Part shown: piece by piece, positions 27,601-35,502 of the stretch | Layout: each line of letters begins with the position of its first letter | How positions within the stretch are numbered: the first letter of the stretch is position 1 | Source: Apibacter sp. B3706 | GTDB lineage: Bacteria; Bacteroidota; Bacteroidia; Flavobacteriales; Weeksellaceae | Direction of reading: 5' to 3' | NCBI RefSeq assembly: GCF_011082725.1 | Contig: NZ_CP049715.1 | Coordinates: forward strand, 1,550,001 to 1,614,000 | DNA: 64,000 bases | Made by a program: the position numbers and the translations under genes | The notes under the pieces: generated by a model | What the model was told of the DNA's origin: nothing | The model's input: the letters and a program-made list of their open reading frames with translations, nothing else | Database searches by the model: none

Positions 27601-28054
27601 TTCCAAAAGTGATTCCTCTAATTAAGGTCCCTGAACTTGTCAAATTTTGAAAAAATTCATTATTTTTCTTTACTTTTTCAGTTATTTCATATAGTTTTAC
27701 AGGCTTATTAATTCTCACTATTAGTGACGTATCTTTAGAATAAATTATTTTTTCTTTTTTTTCAGGAAATAGGTAATAACAAATTTTTAATTCCTGACCA
27801 ATCAATAAAGGATCAATTTTTATCGCATTTATTGGCGAATGGTATGAGTATAATTTAGGGTTTATTTCTTCATTATTTTTATTCTTTATGGAAATCGGCT
27901 CAGGTATAATCGTTAGAGAATCAAGTACTACTAAGGTGTCCTTTATTACAATTTTTTTACACTTGAAATTTGGATTTTTCCAATCAATATCCTGAGCCTG
28001 GATAAATAATCCCAAGCATATAGTAATTAGTATGAATATTGATCTACTTAGCAA
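24653..28054 (-). CDS. Large predicted outer-membrane beta-barrel protein of unknown function
   Basis: This 1133-residue protein has a signal peptide (residues 1-20, ending FIQAQ). After an N-terminal beta-rich region it shows [32 protein letters not shown], a motif typical of large conserved Bacteroidota envelope proteins. The rest is a long run of alternating aromatic/polar strands typical of a barrel. Around residue 825 lies [16 protein letters not shown], whose acidic loop resembles an EF-hand-type calcium site. I know no function for the family. It is monocistronic on the minus strand, between dsbD and thioredoxin. It is probably a surface or secretion-related barrel; nothing here names a substrate. 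Confidence 0.7.
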   Translation of the reverse strand: [1133 protein letters not shown]

Positions 28055-28304
28055 TTTTATAAATTAACGAATTTATACTTTTTTTTGATATACCCATTAA
28101 TTGATAAAACTTTATTTTATTCAATAAATTTTACTCACTACAATTTAGTTTACTACTTTTTATAACATTATCTTAATCTTCAACTAAAAAAATCAAAATG
28201 ACTTTTCAATAATTAAATTGTATTAAATAAATAACGATAAAAAATCTTAATAATCTTCCAACGGTTTAATTTTTGTAATACTATAAATAATAAATGAAAT
28301 ATTT

Positions 28305-28601
28305 ATGTCAAAATTTACCGAAATAATTCAAGGAGATAAAACCGTGTTAATTGATTTTTCCGCAGAGTGGTGTCAACCCTGTAAAATGTTAGCACCAATA
28401 TTGAAAGAGGTTAAAGAAAAAATTGGTGATAAAGCAACAATTATTAAAATTGATATAGATAAAAATCAAAAATTGGCAAGTGCATATCATATTCAGTCAG
28501 TACCCACCCTAATTATTTTTAAAAAAGGAGAAATAAAATGGAGAGAAAGCGGCGTAAGAGCTGCACAAGAAATTATAGATTTATTAAATCAATATTCTTA
28601 A
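28305..28601 (+). CDS. trxA: Thioredoxin
   Basis: This 98-residue single-domain thioredoxin has the active site EWCQPCK (C23, C26; WCxPC with Q rather than G), the cis-proline SVPTLIIFKKGE and no signal peptide, so it is cytoplasmic. It reduces protein disulfides and could feed electrons to DsbD encoded nearby. Its last four bases overlap the end of the convergent recX gene. Confidence 0.93.
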   Translation: MSKFTEIIQGDKTVLIDFSAEWCQPCKMLAPILKEVKEKIGDKATIIKIDIDKNQKLASAYHIQSVPTLIIFKKGEIKWRESGVRAAQEIIDLLNQYS

Positions 28602-29053
28602 TAATTCTTAAGTATTTCGTTGATTAAATTGTATTCATACCCTTTTTGTAATAGATAATTATATATTTTTTTCTTTTTTAAATATACTTCAGATTCCCTA
28701 ATAATATTCCATTTTTTTTCAGTCAACTCCATGAGAGTTGATTTGTAATCTTCCTCGTTAATTTCTTCAATCCCTTTATCTATTAAATTAGTTGGAATTC
28801 TCTTTTGCTTTAATCCTTGCTTAATTTTATTCTTCCCCCATTTTTTTTGATAAAATTTCCCTCTAGCATATGATTTAGAAAATCTTTCCTCATTCAAAAA
28901 GTTATTTTGTATCAACCATATGAGTATTTCACCCCTCTCATCCTCATTCAAAGTTCTCAATTCTTTCAATTTTTGTTCAACCTCATAATGACTGCGATCC
29001 TGATAGACGCAATAATCTGCTAATTTTTTTTTTATTTGGGACAAATCAAGCAC
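28598..29053 (-). CDS. recX: Regulatory protein RecX
   Basis: This 151-residue protein is built of repeated three-helix units typical of RecX (CVYQDRSHYEVEQKLKEL; LIQNNFLNEERFSKSYARGKFYQKKWGKNKIKQGLKQKRI; YNYLLQKGYEYNLINEIL). It binds RecA filaments and limits recombination and the SOS response. It converges on trxA with a 4-base overlap of stop codons. No recA is seen nearby. Confidence 0.9.
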   Translation of the reverse strand: MLDLSQIKKKLADYCVYQDRSHYEVEQKLKELRTLNEDERGEILIWLIQNNFLNEERFSKSYARGKFYQKKWGKNKIKQGLKQKRIPTNLIDKGIEEINEEDYKSTLMELTEKKWNIIRESEVYLKKKKIYNYLLQKGYEYNLINEILKNY

Positions 29054-29157
29054 GACATCTTATTTAAGTACTAAAATATAAAAAAGTTTCAAAATTTTTT
29101 GTATTAAGTTTATTAACCTGATTTTTTAAGTATTTTTATAACAATAATTTTTAAAGC

Positions 29158-29547
29158 ATGAAATCATTTAAGAGCTATTTACATATATTTTTAGTTGTAA
29201 CTACTTTTTCAATTTCCTATGCGCAAAATAATAATTCTTTTAAGCCTGAAGAAATTACTGAAAAGCAAATCACAACGTTAGATAAAGACCTTATTCTTGA
29301 CGATTTTCAAAAATTAGAGCTTAAAGAATTCATATTAGAAAAAACTACATATCTAAAAATTGCAATGGATGCAGGCATTGATAATCAAGAGATACGTTTT
29401 TTGATAGAAAACAACAACAGGGAAATTGATTTTAAATTAAAAGAAGTGTTATCATCTGAACAGTTTGATAAATATTTAAAACTAAAACGGGAAAATGCGA
29501 TTAATTCGGATCAGAAAAAAAAGAAAAAAAGAGAAACATCTAAATAA
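29158..29547 (+). CDS. Small secreted helical protein, unknown
   Basis: This 129-residue protein has a signal peptide (residues 1-22, ending SISYAQ), a helical, charged body and a very basic tail (QKKKKKRETSK). It loosely resembles small periplasmic LTxxQ/Spy-like helical proteins (LSSEQFDKYLKLKREN), but I do not recognise a family with confidence. It ends before a strong terminator. Confidence 0.6.
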   Translation: MKSFKSYLHIFLVVTTFSISYAQNNNSFKPEEITEKQITTLDKDLILDDFQKLELKEFILEKTTYLKIAMDAGIDNQEIRFLIENNNREIDFKLKEVLSSEQFDKYLKLKRENAINSDQKKKKKRETSK

Positions 29548-29621
29548 ATCTTGCTATCTAATACTATTTTGAGTAAAGTTTAGCATTGATTTCTGTAGGA
29601 TATTATTTTATATTTTAAAAC

Positions 29622-29650
29622 AAAAAAAGGCGATAAAATCGCCTTTTTTT
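29622..29650 (+). terminator. Rho-independent terminator after the secreted protein
   Basis: The stem GGCGAT/ATCGCC (29629-29634 and 29638-29643) is extended by seven A:T pairs and ends in a T-run. Confidence 0.88.
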
Positions 29651-29823
29651 AACCTTAATTTAATTACATAAAATTTTAAATTTTTGTAATTAAGATTTTA
29701 TATAGATATACTTAATTATCCAATTTTACACACAGTTTCATAAGCCACATTGCTTATGGAAAGTGATTTTGCTACTATAGGAACTAATGAAATCCAAATT
29801 CATTTTATAGGAGGTTATTAACG

Positions 29824-30216
29824 TTAAGTATTAGGCCATTCATTAACATGTTTACCTGTACCCATTTTAATAGTCCTTGCTGAAATAGTAAACGTTTCAG
29901 TTAGAGAATTGGCGCCGAAAGCATCAAAATTTTCTCTGTACTTAACCACATAACCATCTGTAAATGACAATTCTTTCAAAGTATCATCAGAATCTCTTTT
30001 TACAAAGATAACTTTACCATCTTTTCTCTCAAAACTATTAGTCATCCATTCGAAGATATCAGATTCTCCTGTTGATTCTACTGTTACTTCAATTCTTCCA
30101 CCTCTGGTCTGAGAAGATGGACGTCCGGTTGGATCAGTTTCTTGAGCTAAGGAATAATTAACACTCAAAATGTTGTACTTTTTTCCCCCTACTTCTAATT
30201 TAGATTTAAAAGACAT
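29824..30216 (-). CDS. tssD: Type VI secretion system tube protein TssD (Hcp), Bacteroidota type
   Basis: This 130-residue protein begins MSFKSKLEVGGKKYNILSVNYSLAQETDPTGRPSSQTRGG, the hallmark start of the Bacteroidota TssD/Hcp family, and continues IEVTVESTGESDIFEWM and TETFTISARTIKMG. Hcp hexamers stack into the inner tube of the T6SS (subtype iii in this phylum) and can carry effectors. No other intact T6SS gene is in the window, so this is an isolated copy. It is transcribed from its own -7 element (30256-30263). The sequence upstream of it on the same strand appears to be decayed coding DNA. Confidence 0.88.
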   Translation of the reverse strand: MSFKSKLEVGGKKYNILSVNYSLAQETDPTGRPSSQTRGGRIEVTVESTGESDIFEWMTNSFERKDGKVIFVKRDSDDTLKELSFTDGYVVKYRENFDAFGANSLTETFTISARTIKMGTGKHVNEWPNT

Positions 30217-30255
30217 AATAAAAAAACTAATAATTAATAAAATATATTTATATCA

Positions 30256-30263
30256 CAAATATA
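30256..30263 (-). promoter_or_regulatory. -7 element for tssD
   Basis: TATATTTG on the minus strand, about 40 bases upstream of the ATG at 30216. Confidence 0.5.
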
Positions 30264-30349
30264 ATTATATTATATAATCTTATCTCAATTCAACACGTTA
30301 ATTTATTGTTAAAATACCTATTTGTTATTATTCAATTACCTATAGACTT

Positions 30350-31055
30350 TTAAATCTCTTGTAATAATTTGTATACGTCTGCAATAAGTTTCCACCTTTG
30401 CAAGTAAGGTGTCGATTTCTGCCTTGCTTTTCCATAAGTTTTTTTGGTCTTTTTGGGTTCGATAAGTTCTCGGCAATCAATAAAAAACTTTTATACGACA
30501 ACTCTCTCCATATGCTATCTCCTCGGAAGATTTTGTTCCATTTTTATAACCATATCAATAGCTTTCTGTTGATAATAATACATATCATGGTTGGACATAT
30601 CATTAGAATCAATATATTTCTTTTAATTTCCATTTGATTTACAGACTTTTGCTGATATCTAAATTCATTAATAATCGATGTATTTTCTTTTCTAAGTTCT
30701 CAATTTTCTCTGAGACAATTGACAATTAAAGAATATTGGTATATCAATAATTATTACTGTTAAAGTATATGAAGATATAAAAAGTATGAAAGAAATCCAT
30801 CTATCTTTTTTAAATTAATACTTCCATATTATAAATTTTTAATTGTTTTATTTTCCTTCCTTTCCTTAAAGAATATTCCAGTATCTTTCTTTTTTCGATG
30901 TAATTGAGTTTATATAATGTGGCAAACAATTGATCTAACGTTCGCATAAAATTTTTACCTTTTTAATAGTTTATCAACTTGCAAATGATTATATCCGGCA
31001 CTAACCAGATCTGTGAACAGAACTTCAAAATCGTCTTGCGAAATGGATAATCAGG
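30350..31055 (-). pseudogene. Decayed coding region upstream of tssD (possible T6SS relic)
   Basis: Translation of the minus strand gives protein-like fragments broken by stops and frame changes. In order they are: SQDDFEVLFTDLVSAGYN... ending at a stop at 30955; a 45-residue open frame from an ATG at 30947 (MRTLDQLFATLYKLNYIEKR); a membrane segment (DRWISFILFISSYTLTVIII) followed by a coiled-coil-like SEKIENLEKKIHRLLMNLD; then MSNHDMYYYQQKAIDMVIKM and a clean C-terminus YLQRWKLIADVYKLLQEI with a stop at 30350. The spacing of stop and start (30955 and 30947) is operon-like. The membrane-plus-coiled-coil layout recalls the TssO component of Bacteroidota T6SS, but I cannot confirm it. Confidence 0.4.
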
Positions 31056-31314
31056 CTTAATAAATTTTGGTGAGCTTAAATATTTTGATTTTAAATAAAA
31101 ATTTAATATTTATAATGATCTTAATTCAATACCAATTAATTTACCTAAACTTTAAAATACTTATAAACAATCCAGATATAATATTTACAATAAAACATAT
31201 TATATCATATTTATTATACAAACCAATCAATTTTCTCATATATTTAAAAATTTTAAATGCTATCTTTAAAATTAACTTTATTATATTTTATTTATAATTA
31301 TAAAATACAAAAAA

Positions 31315-32157
31315 ATGAAAAAGAAATTTCTACTATTTAGAATTTTATTTATTACTATTAATGGATTAGTATTAATTAATAGTTGTAATAACGACAATGA
31401 TATCAACCCGATATCGAATAAGAAAGAAAGTATTACAACTTTCGAAAAAAAATATATAAGGTATCTTTATCCGGAATCAAATAATGATTCAATTAAATTA
31501 ATTGGATTCAAAACGGTCTATTTCAACAAAGATGAAGCACAAGAAATTAAGAATGCACAAGAATTATACAAAAAAGAATTAATTGAAATTAACAAATCAA
31601 TTTATTATGCTGAAGATTATTCTTTTATTCGAGTATATTTCCCCATGAGTGATGCTATAGTAAACTATAATGGAAAAACGTATGAAGCAAGTAATCGAGG
31701 AAGCTTTATTACAGATGCGTTTGTAAATTTAAAAACTACTTCTCGGATACAAGTGATTGGAAGAAAAGCATCCGAACACATTACGGGAACAGATTTTAAT
31801 AATATTGAAGGAAATCAAATATTACTTGCTGAAAAATTAGAAAAAGCAATGAAAGATCATACTACTGAAAATACCTTTGTATTTAATTTAGGAGAAAGAA
31901 GCTTTAATCATCACTCCTTAGAAAATAAAACTATAACTGAACGTTCCATTTCCTGTTATCAAAATCATGGAAATTTAAATTGTAGCACGGCTTTCGGTTA
32001 TAATGGAAAATGTGATAGAGAATTTACAAATTGCATGGATTATAATGGATGGCCTGCAAGATGCTTTGATAAAAGCAAAATTGGCTTTGTTGGTAGTGAT
32101 TGCCAAAGAGCAATGGCTGCCGGAAAATGTTGGAATGAGATTATGAATCGTAATTAA
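31315..32157 (+). CDS. Cysteine-rich lipoprotein, unknown
   Basis: This 280-residue protein has a lipobox (LVLINSC, C23-C24 region, followed by NNDND). The middle part is mixed alpha/beta. The C-terminal 70 residues carry seven cysteines (SISCYQNHGNLNCSTAFGYN, then KCDREFTNCMDYNG, ARCFDKS, DCQRAMAAGKC), suggesting a compact disulfide-bonded domain outside the cytoplasm. I recognise no family. It is monocistronic, flanked by AT-rich sequence, and 1.1 kb from tssD in the opposite orientation. The location in a variable region suggests an accessory surface or antagonism function, which is speculation. Confidence 0.7.
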   Translation: MKKKFLLFRILFITINGLVLINSCNNDNDINPISNKKESITTFEKKYIRYLYPESNNDSIKLIGFKTVYFNKDEAQEIKNAQELYKKELIEINKSIYYAEDYSFIRVYFPMSDAIVNYNGKTYEASNRGSFITDAFVNLKTTSRIQVIGRKASEHITGTDFNNIEGNQILLAEKLEKAMKDHTTENTFVFNLGERSFNHHSLENKTITERSISCYQNHGNLNCSTAFGYNGKCDREFTNCMDYNGWPARCFDKSKIGFVGSDCQRAMAAGKCWNEIMNRN

Positions 32158-32843
32158 AAACTTCTATCTATTATAAATCTATTAGTTTACTAAATGATTT
32201 TGTTTAGTTAATTTATCAAATTATCAAAAATATTACAGTATAGATAATTTTAGATAAATTATGTGATTATTATTTGTTAAATTAAGTTTTTTAAAAAAAT
32301 GAATCCGATCATTTATTATTTTCTTTGTCACTTAAATTATCATAGTTAATATTTTCTAACATATTATTTCCAGATTTTATTTTTTTCATTTTTTTATATA
32401 TTTTCATTCATATATTTAATTCAATAAAAAATCCTTTTAATTATTTGAGTTTTTAATTTCTATAATTCGTTAATTTAGCTAGATTTTTGATATGTCTTAA
32501 TGAATTTTCTTAAAAACACTATCTTTAGACGCAATAATAATCCTCCCAATTATCAAAATTCCTTATTATCAAACAAAAATTTAGTACATAATAAATAACA
32601 TTAAGAATCTATTATAACTTTCATATAAAATCATATAATACGTAAATTCATCTAAAACAGCCTTAAGGGTGGTTTAATTTATATAGCTAATTAAAACCAA
32701 ATCCCCTTTATTAAACATCCTATTTTATTTTATCTTTGTATAGTATTTCTAATGTAAGTTTTTTAATAATTTAAAATTTTTATTTCAAAAAATGTCCAAA
32801 AATAGCATAATAAAATGTCTTCAAATAAATTAAAACTTTTAAA
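32158..32843. other. AT-rich spacer with a promoter for the YCII/sigma pair
   Basis: 686 bases of very AT-rich DNA. A good -7 element (TATCTTTG, 32731-32738) lies 105 bases before the YCII gene. On the minus strand short protein-like stretches appear (around 32300-32560) but none is convincing as a gene. Confidence 0.45.
32731..32738 (+). promoter_or_regulatory. -7 element for the YCII/ECF pair
   Basis: TATCTTTG fits TAnnTTTG. It implies a 5' leader of roughly 100 bases, longer than for most genes here. Confidence 0.5.
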
Positions 32844-33200
32844 ATGAAACAATTCCTTTTATTATTACATGAAAACAATGAAAAACTAAGAGAATTATCA
32901 GAACAAGAAATGCAGGCATTAGCTGATGCTCATATGAAATGGGCTTCAAAATTAGCAAAAACAGGAAATTTAATTTCAGGGGATGGATTACATGAAAAAG
33001 GTGTACTTATTACGGGTAAAGACTGTGTTATTAAAGACGGGCCATACTTGGAATCCAAAGAAATAATTGGAGGCTATTATTTATTACAAAGCGAAAATCT
33101 AGAAACTATTATCGAGTTAGCTAAAGAGTGCCCGACACATTATTATGGGGGAACGACAGAAATCCGTCCGATCTTGAATATGGAAGATTATGATTCCTAA
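32844..33200 (+). CDS. YCII-related (DGPF-type) domain protein
   Basis: This 118-residue single-domain protein begins MKQFLLLLHENNEKLRELSEQEMQALADAHMKWASKL and carries the family landmark KDGPYLESKEIIGGYYLLQ, a DGPF-like motif. YCII-type proteins have a ferredoxin-like fold with a putative acid/base site; in most cases the substrate is unknown. Its stop lies inside the first codons of the next gene (11-base overlap), so the two are translationally coupled. This pairing is characteristic of the ECF42 sigma factor group, in which DGPF proteins are the usual neighbours and targets. Confidence 0.9.
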   Translation: MKQFLLLLHENNEKLRELSEQEMQALADAHMKWASKLAKTGNLISGDGLHEKGVLITGKDCVIKDGPYLESKEIIGGYYLLQSENLETIIELAKECPTHYYGGTTEIRPILNMEDYDS

Positions 33201-34395
33201 TTTACCTTTTGAAGATAAAATAAATTACAGAACGTTATACGGAAAGCTTTTTTCTGTATTAGTGATTCGATTTGGTGCTACCCATGTTTCTGAAATTGAA
33301 GATGCTATTCAAAATTCTTTTTTGAAGTATCTGAAAATCCGGGAACAAAATAATATACCAAAAAATATAGAAAATTGGCTATTCATGGTAGCTCGTAATG
33401 ATTTACTAAATATAATAAAACGCAAACAAAAAGAAGATTATAATTTTTCAATAGAACTTACAGAAGATGAAAAAGTAGAACCATATGAAACCGATCTTCG
33501 TTTACAAACGATATTATTTATCTCTTCGTTAAACAGCTTATCCACACAATCTAAAATTATTTTTATACTCAAAAATATATTTGGGTTAAGCATGCTTGAA
33601 ATTCGCGAATCCACTTTAATTAATCAAGAAGCTATTTATAAAAGCATTAACCGAACTAAAAAGAAACTTAATATTGATTTAAATTGCCAAAAAATCGAAA
33701 TAAATTCAGTTACTGCCAATCAAAATACAATTTCAATTGTTGAAGAAATTCTTTATGCCGTTTTCAATATTGGCTTTGATTCTTTTAATGAAAAGTCTGA
33801 AAATATTGTGAATAAAGATTTATGCTTAGAATCATTTGTCTTGACAAGATTATTATATAATAAATTTAATTATACTTCAACCAGTAATTTACTCGCCGTT
33901 ATATATTTTCACATATCAAGAATTCCTGCAAAAATTGATAACGGGAAATTAATTTCCTTTTTTAATCAAAATCGAGACAAATGGAATAAAGAACTACTTA
34001 CTATGGCTTTCCATCATATTAAAAAACCCCAAAATAGTAATAAATACTATATTGAAGCAATTATCATCAGCAAGTATATGGCTAAAAAAGATTTTAACTT
34101 AAAAGATTGGACTGAAATATCATATTTATATGAAATGATGCTTGAAATCTCGCAATCACCAATACTAAGACTTAATTACTCATTTTGCTTAAGCAAAATT
34201 GGAAAAACAGATAAAGCCATGAACATTCTTTCAGAAGTTCAAAATCAACTACCAGATCATCATCTATACTTTTCTTTAGTAAAAGCTATAATAATGAAAG
34301 AGTCCAACCCTAAAAAGTCACATGATATAATTCTTACACTTAGTAATAAAATGAACCAAAAAATAAGAAAAGAATATTTAAAAAGTTTTATTTAA
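33190..34395 (+). CDS. ECF sigma factor with C-terminal helical (TPR-like) extension, ECF42-like
   Basis: In this 401-residue protein, residues 10-75 form sigma region 2 (FGATHVSEIEDAIQNSFLKYLKIRE, PKNIENWLFMVARNDLLNIIKRKQ). Residues 100-150 form region 4 (SLNSLSTQSKIIFILKNIFGLSMLEIRESTLINQEAIYKSINRTKKKL). The remaining 240 residues are helical repeats (for example LEISQSPILRLNYSFCLSKIGKTDKAMNILSEV). That extension and the overlapping YCII gene match the ECF42 group, which works without a classical anti-sigma factor; the extension is thought to control activity. It would direct RNA polymerase to its own small regulon, likely including this operon. Confidence 0.88.
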   Translation: MIPNLPFEDKINYRTLYGKLFSVLVIRFGATHVSEIEDAIQNSFLKYLKIREQNNIPKNIENWLFMVARNDLLNIIKRKQKEDYNFSIELTEDEKVEPYETDLRLQTILFISSLNSLSTQSKIIFILKNIFGLSMLEIRESTLINQEAIYKSINRTKKKLNIDLNCQKIEINSVTANQNTISIVEEILYAVFNIGFDSFNEKSENIVNKDLCLESFVLTRLLYNKFNYTSTSNLLAVIYFHISRIPAKIDNGKLISFFNQNRDKWNKELLTMAFHHIKKPQNSNKYYIEAIIISKYMAKKDFNLKDWTEISYLYEMMLEISQSPILRLNYSFCLSKIGKTDKAMNILSEVQNQLPDHHLYFSLVKAIIMKESNPKKSHDIILTLSNKMNQKIRKEYLKSFI

Positions 34396-34716
34396 AAAAG
34401 CAAAATAAATAATTATTACATTGTTTTATATTTATTTTTTTAGAACAAATAAGTTTAAGTATATACTAAAAAATCAAAATTTATATTTTTTTATACTAAT
34501 TATTTCAATTTATATAGTTTTAGTATTTTATGCTATGTATATTGGAATATTACTCTCCGCCATGTAGATTAAATCTTACAAATGTATTAGAACTAAATAG
34601 ATAAAAACTAATTAACAACTAAAGTTTATAAGCAAAAAATTACTATCAATTAATTTTCTTAGTTTTAAGTATACAAAACAAAAAAGAGTTACAAATTATG
34701 TAACTCTTTTTTTTAG
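34396..34716. other. AT-rich gap before tRNA-Asn
   Basis: No gene seen. The right end holds the tRNA terminator (34681-34711). Confidence 0.5.
34681..34711. terminator. Terminator downstream of tRNA-Asn
   Basis: AAAAAGAGTTAC (34681-34692) pairs with GTAACTCTTTTT (34700-34711) around a 7-base loop, with A- and T-runs at the ends. On the minus strand it directly follows the tRNA. Confidence 0.85.
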
Positions 34717-34790
34717 CTCCTCCTGCTGGGCTCGAACCAGCGACCCTCTGATTAACAGTCAGATGCTCTAACCGACTGAGCTAAGGAGGA
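34717..34790 (-). tRNA. tRNA-Asn (anticodon GTT)
   Basis: The minus strand folds as a tRNA: acceptor stem TCCTCCT/AGGAGGA, D-arm TTAGCTCAGTCGGTTAGAG, anticodon stem-loop CTGACTGTTAATCAG with anticodon GTT, and T-arm with GGTTCGAGCC. It is 74 bases without an encoded CCA end. A terminator follows. There is no sign of an integrated element at its 3' end. Confidence 0.96.
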
Positions 34791-34947
34791 ATTTTGTGAG
34801 TGCAAATGTAGAAGAATTTTATATATGCTCCAAATATTTTTTAATCTTTTTTTCATCTTAAATTCTAAGTACATAAGTATCAATGAAAAAAAATTTTATT
34901 TTTTTAATATATAGCTCATATAAGATACTTTTTCTAATATAAAATAG

Positions 34948-34955
34948 TATTTTTG
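34948..34955 (+). promoter_or_regulatory. -7 element for the 34981 gene and radC
   Basis: TATTTTTG fits TAnnTTTG, 25 bases before the ATG at 34981. Confidence 0.55.
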
Positions 34956-34980
34956 TCTCTGTCTAACTTATATAATTATT

Positions 34981-35490
34981 ATGGACATATCTATATTGCT
35001 TGTATTCTTATTGATTTTAGTGCTCTTTATGGGAGGTTTTCTGTTTATGTTAACCCGTTTTTTTCAATCAGAAAGAGAAAGAAGAAGTTTTGAGTTGCGT
35101 CTAAAATATTCTGAAAATATTTTACCGAATAAATTACAAGCTTATGAACGTATGACTCTTTTTTTAGAAAGAATACGCCCTTCTTCTTTAATAAGACGAG
35201 TAACTCCTACGGATGATAGTAAATCTTATGAATTCACTTTAATAGAAACTATTCAAACAGAATTCGAACACAATTTAGCACAACAACTCTATATAAATCC
35301 GAATTCGTGGAAGATTATTTTATCGGCAAAGAATGCAACCCAATTGCTTATAAAAAATACTATTGAAGCTATGAAAGATTCTTCAATACAAGAAATTCAA
35401 GAGGAAATCATTAAACAATCGATGGAAGACGCTTCTCCTTCGTCTACGGCAATTTTGTATTTACAAAAAGATATTCAAGACGGAATCTAA
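34981..35490 (+). CDS. Conserved single-pass membrane protein, unknown
   Basis: This 169-residue protein has one N-terminal membrane helix (residues 3-24, ISILLVFLLILVLFMGGFLFML) and a charged cytoplasmic-looking helical domain (YERMTLFLERIRPSSLIRRV, EFEHNLAQQLYINPNSWKIILSAKN). Bacteroidota genomes carry such a protein just upstream of radC; its function is not known. It is 12 bases before radC and shares its promoter. Confidence 0.75.
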   Translation: MDISILLVFLLILVLFMGGFLFMLTRFFQSERERRSFELRLKYSENILPNKLQAYERMTLFLERIRPSSLIRRVTPTDDSKSYEFTLIETIQTEFEHNLAQQLYINPNSWKIILSAKNATQLLIKNTIEAMKDSSIQEIQEEIIKQSMEDASPSSTAILYLQKDIQDGI

Positions 35491-35502
35491 AAAATTTTCA
35501 CT

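Noticed and set aside
30398-30637. Plus-strand open frame of 79 codons opposite the decayed region
   Set aside because: The composition is not protein-like, there is no promoter, and the opposite strand gives better protein-like fragments.
31067-31297. Plus-strand open frame of 76 codons before the cysteine-rich lipoprotein
   Set aside because: It is almost only I, L, N, F, Y and K, as expected from random AT-rich DNA; no domain or start signal.
32309-32407. Minus-strand open frame of 32 residues (MKIYKKMKKIKSGNNM...)
   Set aside because: It has a charged, plausible peptide look but no promoter, no GG or cysteine core and no partner genes; chance is more likely.
34717-34790. tRNA-Asn as a possible integration site of a mobile element
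   Set aside because: No integrase gene, no repeated tRNA 3' end and no element boundary are visible on either side.
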